This document shows positions 13,397 to 22,883 of a stretch of DNA of 64,000 nucleotides, in pieces (the first letter of the stretch is position 1; each line of letters starts with the position of its first letter). The notes beneath the pieces are model-generated. The model made no database searches and had not been told where the DNA came from. It saw only the letters and a list, made by a program, of their open reading frames with translations. Position numbers and translations under genes: made by a program. Source of the stretch: Channallabes apus (Eukaryota > Chordata > Actinopteri > Siluriformes > Clariidae); the NCBI GenBank assembly GCA_030522415.1, contig CM060125.1:30130667-30194666 (forward strand). The letters are read 5' to 3'.

Positions 13397-16300
13397 CACT
13401 CATTACAGTGATTAATTAGATGTGTGTATGTGTGTTGGCAGGAGTTTGATTTGTGTGCTCAGTGGGTGCAGCTGTATCCCGTATCAGAGCAATCTAAACT
13501 CCAGCTCCAGACTGAACACCTGCTCCATCTGCTGGACAGCGGCCGAACTGACGAAGCCTTCCAGGTAGGAACGTGCAGTCCACACAAACGTTCGCCCAGA
13601 ACACACTCTGTGTGTGTGTGTGGCAGGACATTAACTTACAGGCAGGATTATTTATAAAACCCTGTAATATGTGTAATCCCTCCTGTGCCGACTCTAGCTG
13701 CTCGAGAGACTCTCTGATTCGCTGGAGGTTAGCGAGCGCGCACTCGATCAGAGGCCCGGATTGGCCGCCTGCCACTTCCTGTCTGATTACCTCACACTAC
13801 ACTTTCAGAGTCGGATGACCCCGGCACGAAGATGCCACATACACGCCCTGCACCTGGGCTCTAAGGTGAGCGTGCGAGTGTGTGCGGGTGAGTGTCTGAG
13901 TGTCCGCTTATGCACATGTACACATGATGTTTGGTACTAATATATAGATAGATATTAAGAGATTTACTCAGTGAGTTGATTGGAGAGAGGCCACACCTCC
14001 TGCCAAGACGATCCTGATAGTTTGAGCTCTGTAGTTACTATTTCCAAACTGGTCTTCCTCAGGTGTTGCTGACTCTTCCAGAAGCTTCTCGGCAGGACTA
14101 CTTCCAGTTGCTGGCGGATCCTCTGCTCATGCTGGAGCAGCTGTTGATGAACCTGAAGGTGGACTGGGTGTCAGTCGGCGTCTCGACGCTCCGGAACCTT
14201 TTACAGGCTCAGGAAGCGGGAATAACCACCCAGGACATCGATACGCTGCTGGCCGAGTACGCGAAGCAAGCCCTGGACTTCCCCTACGCCCCTCGAGAGA
14301 GGTCGCGCAGCGGTGAGGGGAAATACTTTCTAGGCATAACATCCAGTAGTCAGATAAACCGAGCATGTCCACTTCTTCCAGATAACACGGTCATTCAGCC
14401 AGTGAGACTTTACGTTTCCGTCTCATCATTATTGTAAAAGAAAATATGGTCTAATCTTTTATTTTACTTCCTGTTTGTATTTTCAGACTCTGTGATCAGC
14501 TTGCAGGACGCACTGCTGCAGTGTCCCATTCAGGAAAGTGCCCAGTCTTCTCCCAGCCGCACACCACCTCCTTCAGCAGGTCTGCAGTTATTTATTGTTT
14601 TTGCTTTATTTATTTTAGCTGCTAAACAACAAGTCAACTTGAGTAACACAGCCTTTTATGTTATTTAATGTCGCTCATGTCACGAAATTGGCTGTTGTGG
14701 CAATTCCCCATTATCACCACGGGTCTGTTGCCAAGGTGATCCAAACCCTGGTCCACTACAAGACTGATTAAAACCCAAACTGAAATGTAACACTTGTTGG
14801 TCCCCTGTGTAGGCAGCACTCCCATGCATACTCCATCAAGCTCGGCCCAAGACCAAGACCGAGGTTCGAGTGGGAAGAAGTCCCGCCCCTCGTCTATGTT
14901 TACCCCTCCAGAGAAAACGCCAGAGCGTAAAGACTGGATTCCTGACCACCAGAGGCACATCTGCATGGTCTGCCAGAGAGAACGATTCACCATGGTGAGG
15001 CCCAGAGAGAAGAGTAGCTGGAACAACAGGAAGAAGTCTTTCTCTAGCCGTTGTCTTTCTCTCTCTCTCACAGTTTAACCGGCGGCATCACTGCAGGCGC
15101 TGCGGCCGACTGGTGTGTCACGCCTGCTCCAGCAAGAAGATGGTGATGGAGGGGAGTGAGGAAGCTGTCCGAGTGTGTGACCAGTGCTACAGCTTCTTCC
15201 ACACAGCGTAAGCGCACACACCTACACATATACACACGTTAATAGTAGCTTTGGACCAATTTTAAATATACATTTAAAAATAAATGGCAATCAGAACGGG
15301 ATCAATGTTTAAATAACAAATTACATGAAATAAATCATGATGTTGGAACAAAACATACATTCTCTGTTGGGATCAAGATGCAGGTTATACAAGTTATACA
15401 CACATCTAGAGAAAATTCACCAAAAATTGTGATCGTTTAAAAACCCTCTGTCCATCAAACATATTTAATATACGTAATTCATCTCCTATTTTTCAAATTT
15501 AGTTTTAAAGTAAAAAAATTAAAAAAAAAGATCTTAAACATCTTATTTAGTTTTAATTTTGAATAATAAAAACCTGCTTCTTGCCTGTACAATATATAAA
15601 CATGGTGCTACATGATCTGCTCATGCTTTCTCACTTTCTCACTTTCTCACCCCATCTTGATGTCTTTGCAGTTTGAGTGAAGAGCTGGAACAAGCAGAAG
15701 GTATCACATTCAGTCCAAAAAAATGTTCACCGCACTGACCATTTCTCACACGTTCATCTTCCACTGAGAAAAATATTTTAGCATTTTGAATACAAGTGGA
15801 AATAATTTTTTTTCATGTTAAAGAGAAAATTGAACAAATTCTGCAGCAGAGAGAGAAGTGTGATGTGAGTGTATAACATGCTTCACCTCCAGTAGCAGGC
15901 AGTCCAGTCTCGGGTGAGGCGGCGCTAGAAGGCGTCCTCAGTCTCCCGGAGGTTCCCCAGAGGCAGTTCAGACTGAGTCCCAACGCAGCGGAGAACCAGC
16001 AGATATACAGCGAATTCTACTACGAACAGGTCCAGAATGATCCTTCATAACTCTGTCTGTCTGTCCACATCCCTGACTTTCTCTTTGTCTCTTTCTTGTC
16101 TGTCTGTCTGTCTGTCTGTGCTAAGGAAGCTTTTTGATCTCCCTCTCTTTTGCTGTCTCTCTGTGTGTCAGGCACCCAGTGCATCCCTGTGTGTGTCCAT
16201 CCTCTCCCTTCACAGTGACCACGCCGCCTGCGGTCACCAGCTGATTGGTCACTGCTGCTCGATCTCACACAAACTGACCAATCCTGAGGTGGACGCTCGT

Positions 16301-16398
16301 CTCCTGACTGACATCATGCAGCAGCTCATGTTCAGTGCTAAGCTGATGTTTGTTAGAGCTGGACGCAGCCAGGACCTGGCTCTGTGTGACAGGTCAGA

Positions 16399-16444
<46 letters not shown>

Positions 16445-19400
16445 CCTACAGTTCTCATTAATACACCGATGTGTTGTTTTGTTTAGTGATTTTCTCTCTC
16501 TCTCTCTGCTTACAGCTACATCAGTAAGGTCGATGTGCTAAAGATCCTGGTCAGTGCTAACTATAAGTACATCCCATCTCTGGATGACATTTTGGAGACG
16601 ACGGCAGTGACACGCCTGAGGAACCAGCTGCTCGAGGCTGAATATTATCAGCTGGCTGTGGAGGTCAGGGGTTTTACTGTAGGTTTAATTACATCTGGTT
16701 ACATTCATGTTTTTGTTCTCATCTCTGTCTTCTTCTCAGGTCTCCACAAAAAGCGGTCTGGACCCGAGCGGCGTGTGGCACGCGTGGGGCATGGCGCTCC
16801 TGAAGGCCGGCTGTCTGAGCGCAGCACGGGAGAAGTTCGCCCGCTGCCTGAAATCACCAGTGGACAGAAACCAGCTGAACCTGGGGACACGTCTGCTGCA
16901 GGATATCGTCCAACACCTGGAGTCTAGCATCCGACTCACGTCCAGCACGGTGAGCACAGAGACGGCTCGGCTCAGAAAGCCGAGTCCACATACAGCTTGA
17001 GAAACCCAGATGTCTGGTGACGTTTTAAATATTGCATTTCCTTAATTCTATGTTGTTTTTAAACATCTGTAATCATTCATCATATAATGAATAAAGCTAA
17101 TGTAGTCATTCATCATCATATAAAGCTAATGAGCCATACAATGAAGCTGTGGGAAAGAGTAGTGGAAGCTAGGTTAAGGACAGAGGTGAGCATTTGTGAG
17201 CAGCAATATGGTTTCATGCCTAGAAAGAGTACATCAGATGCAGTATTTGGAGAAGTACAGAGAAGGTAATAAAGAGTTGCATTGTGTCTTTGTAGATTTA
17301 GAGAAAGAGTATGACAGGGTGCCGAGAGAGGAGCTGTGGTGTTGTATGAGGAAGTCTGGAGTGGCAGAGAAGTATGTTAGAGTGGTGCAGGACATGTATG
17401 AGAGCTGTAAGACAGTGGTGAGATGTGCTGTAGGTGTGACAGAAGAGTTCAAGGTGGAGGTGGGTCTGCATCAAGGATCGGCTCTGAGCCCCTTTTTGTT
17501 TGCTCTGGTGATGGACAGGATGACAGATGAGGTTGGACAGGAGTCTCCATGGACTATGATGTTTGCAGATGACATTGTGCTTTGTAGCGAGAGCAGGGAA
17601 CAGGTGGAGGAAAATTTGGAGAGGTGGAGGTACGCTCTGGAAAGCAGAGGAATGAAGGTTAGCCGCAGCAAGACGGAATACATGTGTGTGAATGTAAAGG
17701 ACCCAAGAGGAACAGTGAGGCTACAGGGAGGTAAAGAAGGTGCAGGATTTTAAGTACTTAGGGTCAACGGTCGAGAGCAACGGAGAGTGTTCAAAGGAGG
17801 TGAAGAGACGAGTACAGGCAGGTTGGAATGGGTGGAGAAAAGTGTCAGGTGTGTTGTGCGATAAAAGAGTATCAGCGAGAGTGAAAGGAAAGGTGTACAG
17901 GACAGTGGTGAGACCAGCGATGCTCTACGGCTTAGAGACAGTGGCACTGAAGAAAAGACAGGAGGCAGAGCTGGAGGTAGCAGAGATGAAGATGTTGAGG
18001 TTCTCTTTGGGAGTGACAAGGATGGATAGGATCAAGAATGAGTTCATCAGAGGGACAACCCATGTGAGATGTTTTGGAGATAAAGTCAGAGAGGCCAGAT
18101 TGAGGTGGTTTGGACATGTTCAGAGGAGAGATGGTGAATATATCGGTAGAAGGATGCTGAGGTTGGAACTGCCAGGCAGGAGGTCTAGAGGAAGACCAAA
18201 GAGGAGATTTATGGATGCAGTGAGAGAGGACATGAAGGTAGTTGGTGTGAGAGAAGAGGATGCAGAGGATAGGGTTAGATGGAGGCAGATGATTCGCTGT
18301 GGCGACCCCTGAAAGGGAACAGCCGAAAGACAAAGAAGAATCATTCATCATATAGAAATAAACTCTATGCTAGTATTTTAGCGTACACTGTTTCTTAGTG
18401 TTTGTGTGTGTGCGTGTATTTTTGTTACAGACAGCAGATGATGACATCATGGCTTCCCTGAATGAGCTAGAGGAGGCGCTGCGGGATATGGGTACGCTGG
18501 ACCGGATGGAGAGCCGGGTGCAGCGCTCTGGACATCATCAGGAGTGTGTGTACTATCTGATGAGCTACGGAACACACCTGAGCCTCATCTCCTTTTACTT
18601 GCGCCACGATTGCCTGAAAGATGCTCTCACGTACCTGCTCAGCAAGGTTACACTCACAATATACACCATCTAAAGATCTAATGTTCTGTGTCTGTGTACA
18701 TGTTCTATCCTGTACCTGTGACTGTAGTGGGGTTTCTGTTCGCTATTGTAAACTTGTTCTTAAGAAATACTTAAATGTAAAGGTGTTGGAGACTTTTGCC
18801 CTTGGCTCTGCAGGAATGTCCAGAAGAGGTGTTCCTGGAGGGCATACTCCTGCCGTGTTTGGAACGAGGGCGACTCGGCGTCCTGCAGGGACTCCTGGAG
18901 ACCCTGGATGCTACGCTGGAAAGCTGGGGGCGATACCTGATACCAGCCTGCCAAATGCTCCAGCGCAAGGGTCATTTTCACACCCTGTACCAGCTGCAGC
19001 AGTTCATGATGGTACTGAAAACACATTTGAATAGAAATGGAACTTTTCTGGCTTCATTTGAACCCAACCATATGTGGCAAATTGATAAAATGCTAAAAAT
19101 GTAAAAAAATAAATAAATAAATTGTGAAACTTTTGTGAAAGTGTATTTGTGTGTGTGTCCAGGACCACGTACGAGCAGCTATGACGTGTATCCGCTTTTT
19201 CTCACACGAAGCTCACTCCTATGTTGAGCTGGGCGATCACCAGCGCTGGCTGATCCGTGCCAAAGAGCACCTGAGGGCCTTCCTACAAGAGCAACAGAAC
19301 CGCCGCAAAACCTTTTCCTCTTCGTCCTCTTCTTCTTCTACATTCAGGAAAAGAATGAGCTCCAGTGATGTCTCCAGGTCGGACACCTCATGTGGATTAA

Positions 19401-20929
19401 GAAATCAGCAAGATGATTAATTCCTTGACCATAATTATTTGTATTTAGCGTCTGTTTGGTTACACAATGACTCACTGTTGTGTTGTATTTCGGTTTAGAC
19501 ACATGAACACCATCATGCTGCAGCTGGAGGTGACACGATTTCTGCATCGATGTGAAAGCTCCTCATTCTCCTCTAGAACTGTGACAAGCCCCACCTCTAC
19601 AGGAAACGGTGCCCCTCCCACTCTTTTTGGAGGAAGTGCCATGAAAGTGGACGTGGCCTGCAGGGTGAGCTGCCCGCCCTTTTAATCTCTTATTTAGAAA
19701 AAAGTTCAGTTTGTAACTAGTGAAGAGCAGTATGGAAGGATGCGTAAGGTTGATTTGACCATGTGGCTTTGATGTATAATGTTCATACACATTGTGTGTG
19801 TACTTTCTCTGTAGGTGATGCTAGGGGGCAAAAACATTGAGGAGGGGTTCGGCATTGCTTATCGCGTCATACAGGTAAGACAATACGATTTGCGTCATTC
19901 ACGTCTACTGTACAGTTTGTTATACTGTACAACCGAGACCTAAAGTTTCAGTCTAATACACAGATCTATTTATTTAATCTCTCTCTCTCTCTCTCTCTCG
20001 TTCTCTCTCCCTCTGTGTATGTTCAGGATTTTCAGTTAGATGCTCTGGCTGTGTACATTCGTGTTGGTCAGAGGTTGGTGTGCCTGCGTGAGTATCAGGC
20101 TGTTCGCCAGCTGCTGAAGTGCGTTAGTGAGTCGGGCACCGCCACTAAACACGACTGCGACACCATTGTGCTTAGCTGCGTCTCGGCCTCAGACAAAAAC
20201 CCTGCTGATGTGAGTAGACATTCCTCATCATTTCATTAAAATCCTAAGTAATATTGGAGAGGTAGGGAAGACACTGTAATTATAGATCATTGATGTTCTG
20301 GAAATTAGAAAATTGGGCTAGACAAAAAATATGCCCTCAAACTGGAGTTATTTTATGATAAACAGCCCCAGTTTGAGGGCATATTTTTGTCTATTCCAAT
20401 ATAATTTCCAGACTCATCAATGCAGCAATGATCTATAATTACAGTATAACTATAGCATACCTATATAATTGTATGAAAACAAAACCGATATCACAAGTTT
20501 GCTTTTTTCCCCTCACTATTGTCATGGACATAAATGAAAGTCTCTCTATGATCTGTTCACTTTCAGGCCAGAGAGTTGGAGTGTCTGATTTTAGAGTGCA
20601 AATCCACAGAGAATAAAGTAATCTTTCTTCACTTTGCTTTTATAAAATGTTAATATTGCTTTAAAAATAACCTGATATATATTACCTGTAATTTAAATAC
20701 CGTTCTGTTTGTGTTTGCGCAGATAAAAGCGTACCTGATGTGCAGTAAGCTAAGGGCGGCGTACCTCCTGGCGGTAAAGCTGGACCCTGTGAAGGCCTGT
20801 ACGCTCGTACAAGATGTCCTCCAGGCTGCCGAAACCTCAAGCGACTCCATCATGCAAGAGATCTGCCGTCAGTGGCTCTCAGAACACCAGGACCCGGCTT
20901 CACGGAAACGCCATGGCAACAAGAGGTAG
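1944..20929 (+). CDS. zfyve26: zfyve26 (spastizin / FYVE-CENT), complete, 40 coding exons, 2539 aa
   Basis: Large PI3P-binding scaffold. The known family works with SPG11 and AP-5 in lysosome reformation and in cytokinesis, and human mutations cause spastic paraplegia 15. Exons: 1944-2134, 2284-2359, 2453-2536, 2778-3234, 3569-3693, 4107-4271, 4772-4854, 5818-5951, 6395-6562, 6735-7244, 7741-7932, 8239-8390, 8493-8736, 8848-9111, 9402-9521, 10419-10583, 10992-11228, 11319-11424, 11839-12698, 12889-13085, 13228-13332, 13442-13564, 13698-13865, 14063-14312, 14487-14579, 14813-14994, 15074-15207, 15672-15700, 15899-16029, 16172-16392, 16516-16663, 16740-16949, 18431-18646, 18814-19011, 19163-19377, 19499-19664, 19815-19874, 20027-20209, 20567-20617, 20723-20929. 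All junctions are GT-AG, phases agree throughout, and the sum is 7620 nt. The length equals the human protein as I recall it. The start codon follows GCCATC and opens MHPFGREE, the expected family N-terminus. The FYVE finger is at residues ~1798-1858. Poly-Ser tracts occur in exons 10, 19 and 35. Weak donors: exon 11 (GTTGGA), exon 14 and exon 20 (GTGTGT). Exon 28 (29 nt) is the least certain. Confidence 0.97.
3254..3568. repeat. Intron 4 CA/CT/GT simple repeats
   Basis: A (CA)n run starts about 20 bases after the exon 4 donor and grades into CT repeats to about 3315. Further CA repeats lie near 3421-3450, and a (TG)n run abuts the exon 5 acceptor at 3568. Nothing else is seen in this 334-base intron. 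Confidence 0.8.
4706..4760 (+). repeat. (GT)n microsatellite before the exon 7 acceptor
   Basis: About 27 GT units end 11 bases before the acceptor AG at 4770-4771. The rest of the intron (4272-4705) is AT-rich unique sequence with nothing recognised. Confidence 0.9.
4892..5449 (+). mobile_element. Internally deleted Tc1-like element in zfyve26 intron 7
   Basis: Terminal inverted repeats frame the element. The left end reads TACATTACCGTTCAAAAGTT and the right end is its near-complement (AACTTTTGAACGGTAGTGTA), each starting or ending in TA. The ~558-bp interior still encodes a piece reading NDQLTAAQIRGVM, typical of the N-terminal DNA-binding region of Tc1 transposases. The catalytic part is gone, so it is non-autonomous. 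Confidence 0.85.
5450..5817. repeat. Rest of zfyve26 intron 7, with (GT)n at 5632-5687
   Basis: AT-rich intron sequence with a ~28-unit GT microsatellite. The exon 8 acceptor at 5816-5817 is preceded by AT-rich DNA rather than a strong pyrimidine tract. It was chosen because the phase (2 to 1) and the peptide EISHEALLSQLHNLDHHSAL continue correctly. Confidence 0.7.
7502..7642 (+). repeat. 36-bp minisatellite (~4 copies) in zfyve26 intron 10
   Basis: Successive units start at 7502, 7538, 7574 and 7610. Each has the order GACATGCACCTAGGCCACGC, then a CTTCAATAAAAC-like segment. Copies differ at several sites, and the last is truncated. Short GGCCACACCTCC pieces resembling the unit core recur in other introns of the same gene (about 9162, 9191, 9330, 13990). 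Confidence 0.85.
9540..10290 (+). mobile_element. Decayed Tc1-like transposon relic in zfyve26 intron 15
   Basis: Broken reading frames keep Tc1 transposase features in order: an N-terminal piece AAVAAHKSGKGYKTIFKQFGV near 9630-9690 and a C-terminal piece equivalent to the W-x-SQSPDL motif near 10116-10150. Many stops and frameshifts separate them. Terminal repeats were not identified with confidence, so the ends are approximate. Confidence 0.7.
10584..10991. other. zfyve26 intron 16, nothing recognised
   Basis: A 408-base AT-rich intron with a poly-T run near 10624-10645. It holds no element or gene that I can support. Confidence 0.6.
14935..15193 (+). other. zfyve26: FYVE zinc finger of spastizin, split over exons 26 and 27
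   Basis: The finger runs from W1798 (WIPD) through the first Cys pair (CMVC), then the PI3P-binding basic patch RRHHCRRCG (residues 1820-1828), C1832/C1835, and the last pair C1852/C1855 in RVCDQCY. All eight Zn-ligand cysteines and the WxxD, R-HHCR and RVC signatures are present, so PI3P binding should be intact. The intron between exons 26 and 27 falls right after FTM. This domain is the strongest single anchor for naming the gene. Confidence 0.95.
15208..15898. other. zfyve26 introns 27-28 around the 29-nt exon 28
   Basis: AT-rich introns flank the short exon at 15672-15700 (LSEELEQAE). A possible extra micro-exon at about 15824-15866 was considered, but its phase leads into a stop, so it was left out. 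Confidence 0.55.
17087..18338 (+). mobile_element. 5'-truncated non-LTR retrotransposon (LINE, RTE/Expander-like) in zfyve26 intron 32
   Basis: The sense-strand reverse transcriptase keeps SICEQQYGFMPRKS, FVDLEKEYDRVPREELW, GLHQGSALSPFLFALVMDRM and the catalytic FADDIVLC, then the C-terminal region VQDFKYLGSTVE ... RWFGHVQRRD. At least two frameshifts break it (near 17265 and 17745), so it is dead. The tail ends CTGTGGCGACCCCTGAAAGG ... AAAGAAGAA. It is flanked by a perfect 16-bp direct repeat (17071-17086 and 18339-18354), a target-site duplication. The endonuclease part is missing. The clade assignment is from memory of the 3' tail and is tentative. Confidence 0.9.
17196..18312 (+). pseudogene. 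LINE reverse transcriptase, frameshifted
   Basis: Two long open frames (17196-17753 and 17740-18312) together cover the RT fingers/palm and the C-terminal zinc-finger-like region, joined by a frameshift around 17745. An upstream frame ending at 17269 carries the first RT block. The catalytic YADD equivalent is FADD at about 17563-17574. It is cellular mobile DNA in the intron and is not part of zfyve26. Confidence 0.9.
20273..20445. mobile_element. Palindromic MITE in zfyve26 intron 38
   Basis: A 173-bp inverted repeat. The outer 20 bases (ACTGTAATTATAGATCATTG at 20273-20292) are perfectly repeated in reverse complement at 20426-20445. The inner arms (TATGCCCTCAAACTG / CAGTTTGAGGGCATA) also pair around a short centre near 20350-20362. 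The RNA would fold into a long hairpin. No ORF. Confidence 0.85.
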
Positions 20930-21740
20930 CATCGGAGGCATCATTTCTGATGGACTGCAGCTTCAGAAGGCTGGTTTCGGTTTGTGAAATGCTGGAAGTG
21001 AATGACCAACATGCTTTCTGATGTCACATGATCAGGTCACGTGACTTTAAGGCCAAATCCATAACCAACCCCTATTGGTGTGCCAGAGTTGTACATGCCT
21101 ACACAAGAAGCATACAAGTTTCTCTTTGGCAGCTTAGTAAGCACGTTACTGTTTATTACAGAGAAATATAACTTACAAAATCCAGTACGGGACAATCATG
21201 GCATTGAATTACTTTACCTAAAAACCACTCACACTTCTACTGCACTTTTTTCATATGAATAGATAAAGTGAACAGACCGGTGACCCGGTGTCTTACATAT
21301 TACAGATTCAGTCAGGCCAAGAAAGAGAAGCTAACACTTCTCATCACACACACCCCTGAGAAAACTGTCTGAGAAAGTTCACCGTGAGAAAACCGTGAGA
21401 AACTTTTCCTGAAGCAAGTCAGTATTAAAAAATGAACCTTTGAAGAATAACTATATTATTATATAATCGTTTTTCTTTCACACCCTTTAGGCGATATTTT
21501 AAGTGCCGCACCACGTTTCTCAACGTTTATACATTATCAGAATCTTCATAAGCCTGGAACAACTTAACAAAGCCTATAATCTTCTATTACGTGTAGCGAC
21601 AACTGTCTCGTAGCTCTTTCTAAAGCTAACGTGGGCTATTGTCTTGGTTAATCATATACAGTTGAAATAAGGGACATGCTGTGTTTTCCTTTAATGGCGG
21701 AGTTTGGGCTCAATAAATAATGGTCAGTTACTAAACAAAA
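20930..21740 (+). other. zfyve26: zfyve26 3' UTR (probable)
   Basis: Sequence after the stop at 20927-20929. The first good poly(A) signal, AATAAA, is at 21712-21717, giving a 3' UTR of roughly 800 nt. A perfect GTCACGTGAC palindrome lies at 21036-21045. The end is inferred from the signal only. Confidence 0.5.
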
Positions 21741-22059
21741 ATCTTATTGCAGCAGTATTAGCCTCATCTTAATTTCTTACCTCAGATAAACAGGCTGCTT
21801 CCTTATTATTCATTACTGACTGCTCCTTGGTTCTTCACTGTGTCTCGGCTTGTATGAATTAAACAATGCAAATATTACATACTATATCGTATTAATTTGT
21901 TGAGCAGATTCTGTATTCAGTGTAAAACTCTTCATTCTCAGTTTGGCAATTATATGAATCATGTAGATGTAGTGTACCGAGGAGGACAATAGGTTCAGAC
22001 ACGGGGATACATTTTGTTATTCAGCAAGCAAACATGAACAAGGGAATACTGACTGCAGT

Positions 22060-22510
22060 TTAAAGAAATATTCTGACTAGCCAGCAAAGGCGCGCTAACT
22101 GTACAAGATTTCTGGACGGTCTTTTTCAATCATATTTTATGCAGTTAGCTAGCATGAGCTAACCAAGCGGACTTTAAAAGTACTTTAAGTCATATTCTAG
22201 TCAGATGGATTACTTGAAGTCGCCTGACAGGATTTCTGACAGACTTTTTAAATCATATTCTGGACAGCTAACATGAAGCTAATCTGACAAGATTTCTGAG
22301 GAAATAATCGAGTCTGGGTTATTAAGAACGAGTTTCTGGTAGGATTTTAAGTCATATTCTAGCTAGCAAGCAAATCTGCATTAATCTGTTACAGGATGTT
22401 GTCATATACAATTCAGTGAAGCTAATCTAAACAAATTTGCCAGGATTCCTGTCAGAACATATCAGTCGGATGCTAACATGAGCTTAACCAAAAGGGGTCA
22501 TATTGTAGGT
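22060..22510. repeat. Strongly decayed tandem repeat, period roughly 80-100 bp
   Basis: The phrases GCTAACATGAGCTAA, CAGGATTTCTGACAG and TTTAAGTCATATTCTAGC recur in the same order four to five times with heavy divergence and indels. No ORF. Boundaries are approximate. Confidence 0.6.
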
Positions 22511-22531
22511 GGCACAACTGAACCTATTCAT

Positions 22532-22883
22532 ACATAAATGTATGCCGATTAGCCATAATATTAAAACCACCAAGTTCTTGTGGCTCCTTCAGCTCGCCTA
22601 CTTGACCAGGCCATGTTCTTCCATTATTTCTCGAACCTGTTCTGGTGCCTGCATGGCACTGCAGACCAGGAACATCCCACAAGACCTGCTGTTTTGGAGA
22701 ACCTCTGACCCAGTCCTCTAGACATTGTCACTAAGATCTTTATACTTGCTCATTTATCCTATTTCCAGCACATCACCGTTGTGAACTGAGTGCCTAATGT
22801 ATCCCACCCCTTGACAGGTTTGACTGTCATGAGATAATCATGTCACCTGTCAGTGGTTTTTAATGTTATGGCTAATTTGTGTA
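22532..22883. mobile_element. Short mariner/Tc1-type non-autonomous element
   Basis: Left terminal repeat around GCCGATTAGCCATAATATTA (22544 on) and right terminal repeat TTTTAATGTTATGGCTAATTTG ending near 22883 are inverted copies. The 350-bp interior lacks transposase motifs. It is the familiar fish Tc1/mariner terminal motif GCCATAACATTAAAACCAC with internal deletion. Confidence 0.8.

Noticed and set aside
15824..15866. Possible micro-exon between zfyve26 exons 28 and 29
   Set aside because: It has AG and GT borders, but its phase would lead the next exon into a stop codon.
21036..21045. Perfect GTCACGTGAC as a regulatory CLEAR site
   Set aside because: It lies in the probable 3' UTR of zfyve26 with no promoter features around it; noted but not claimed.
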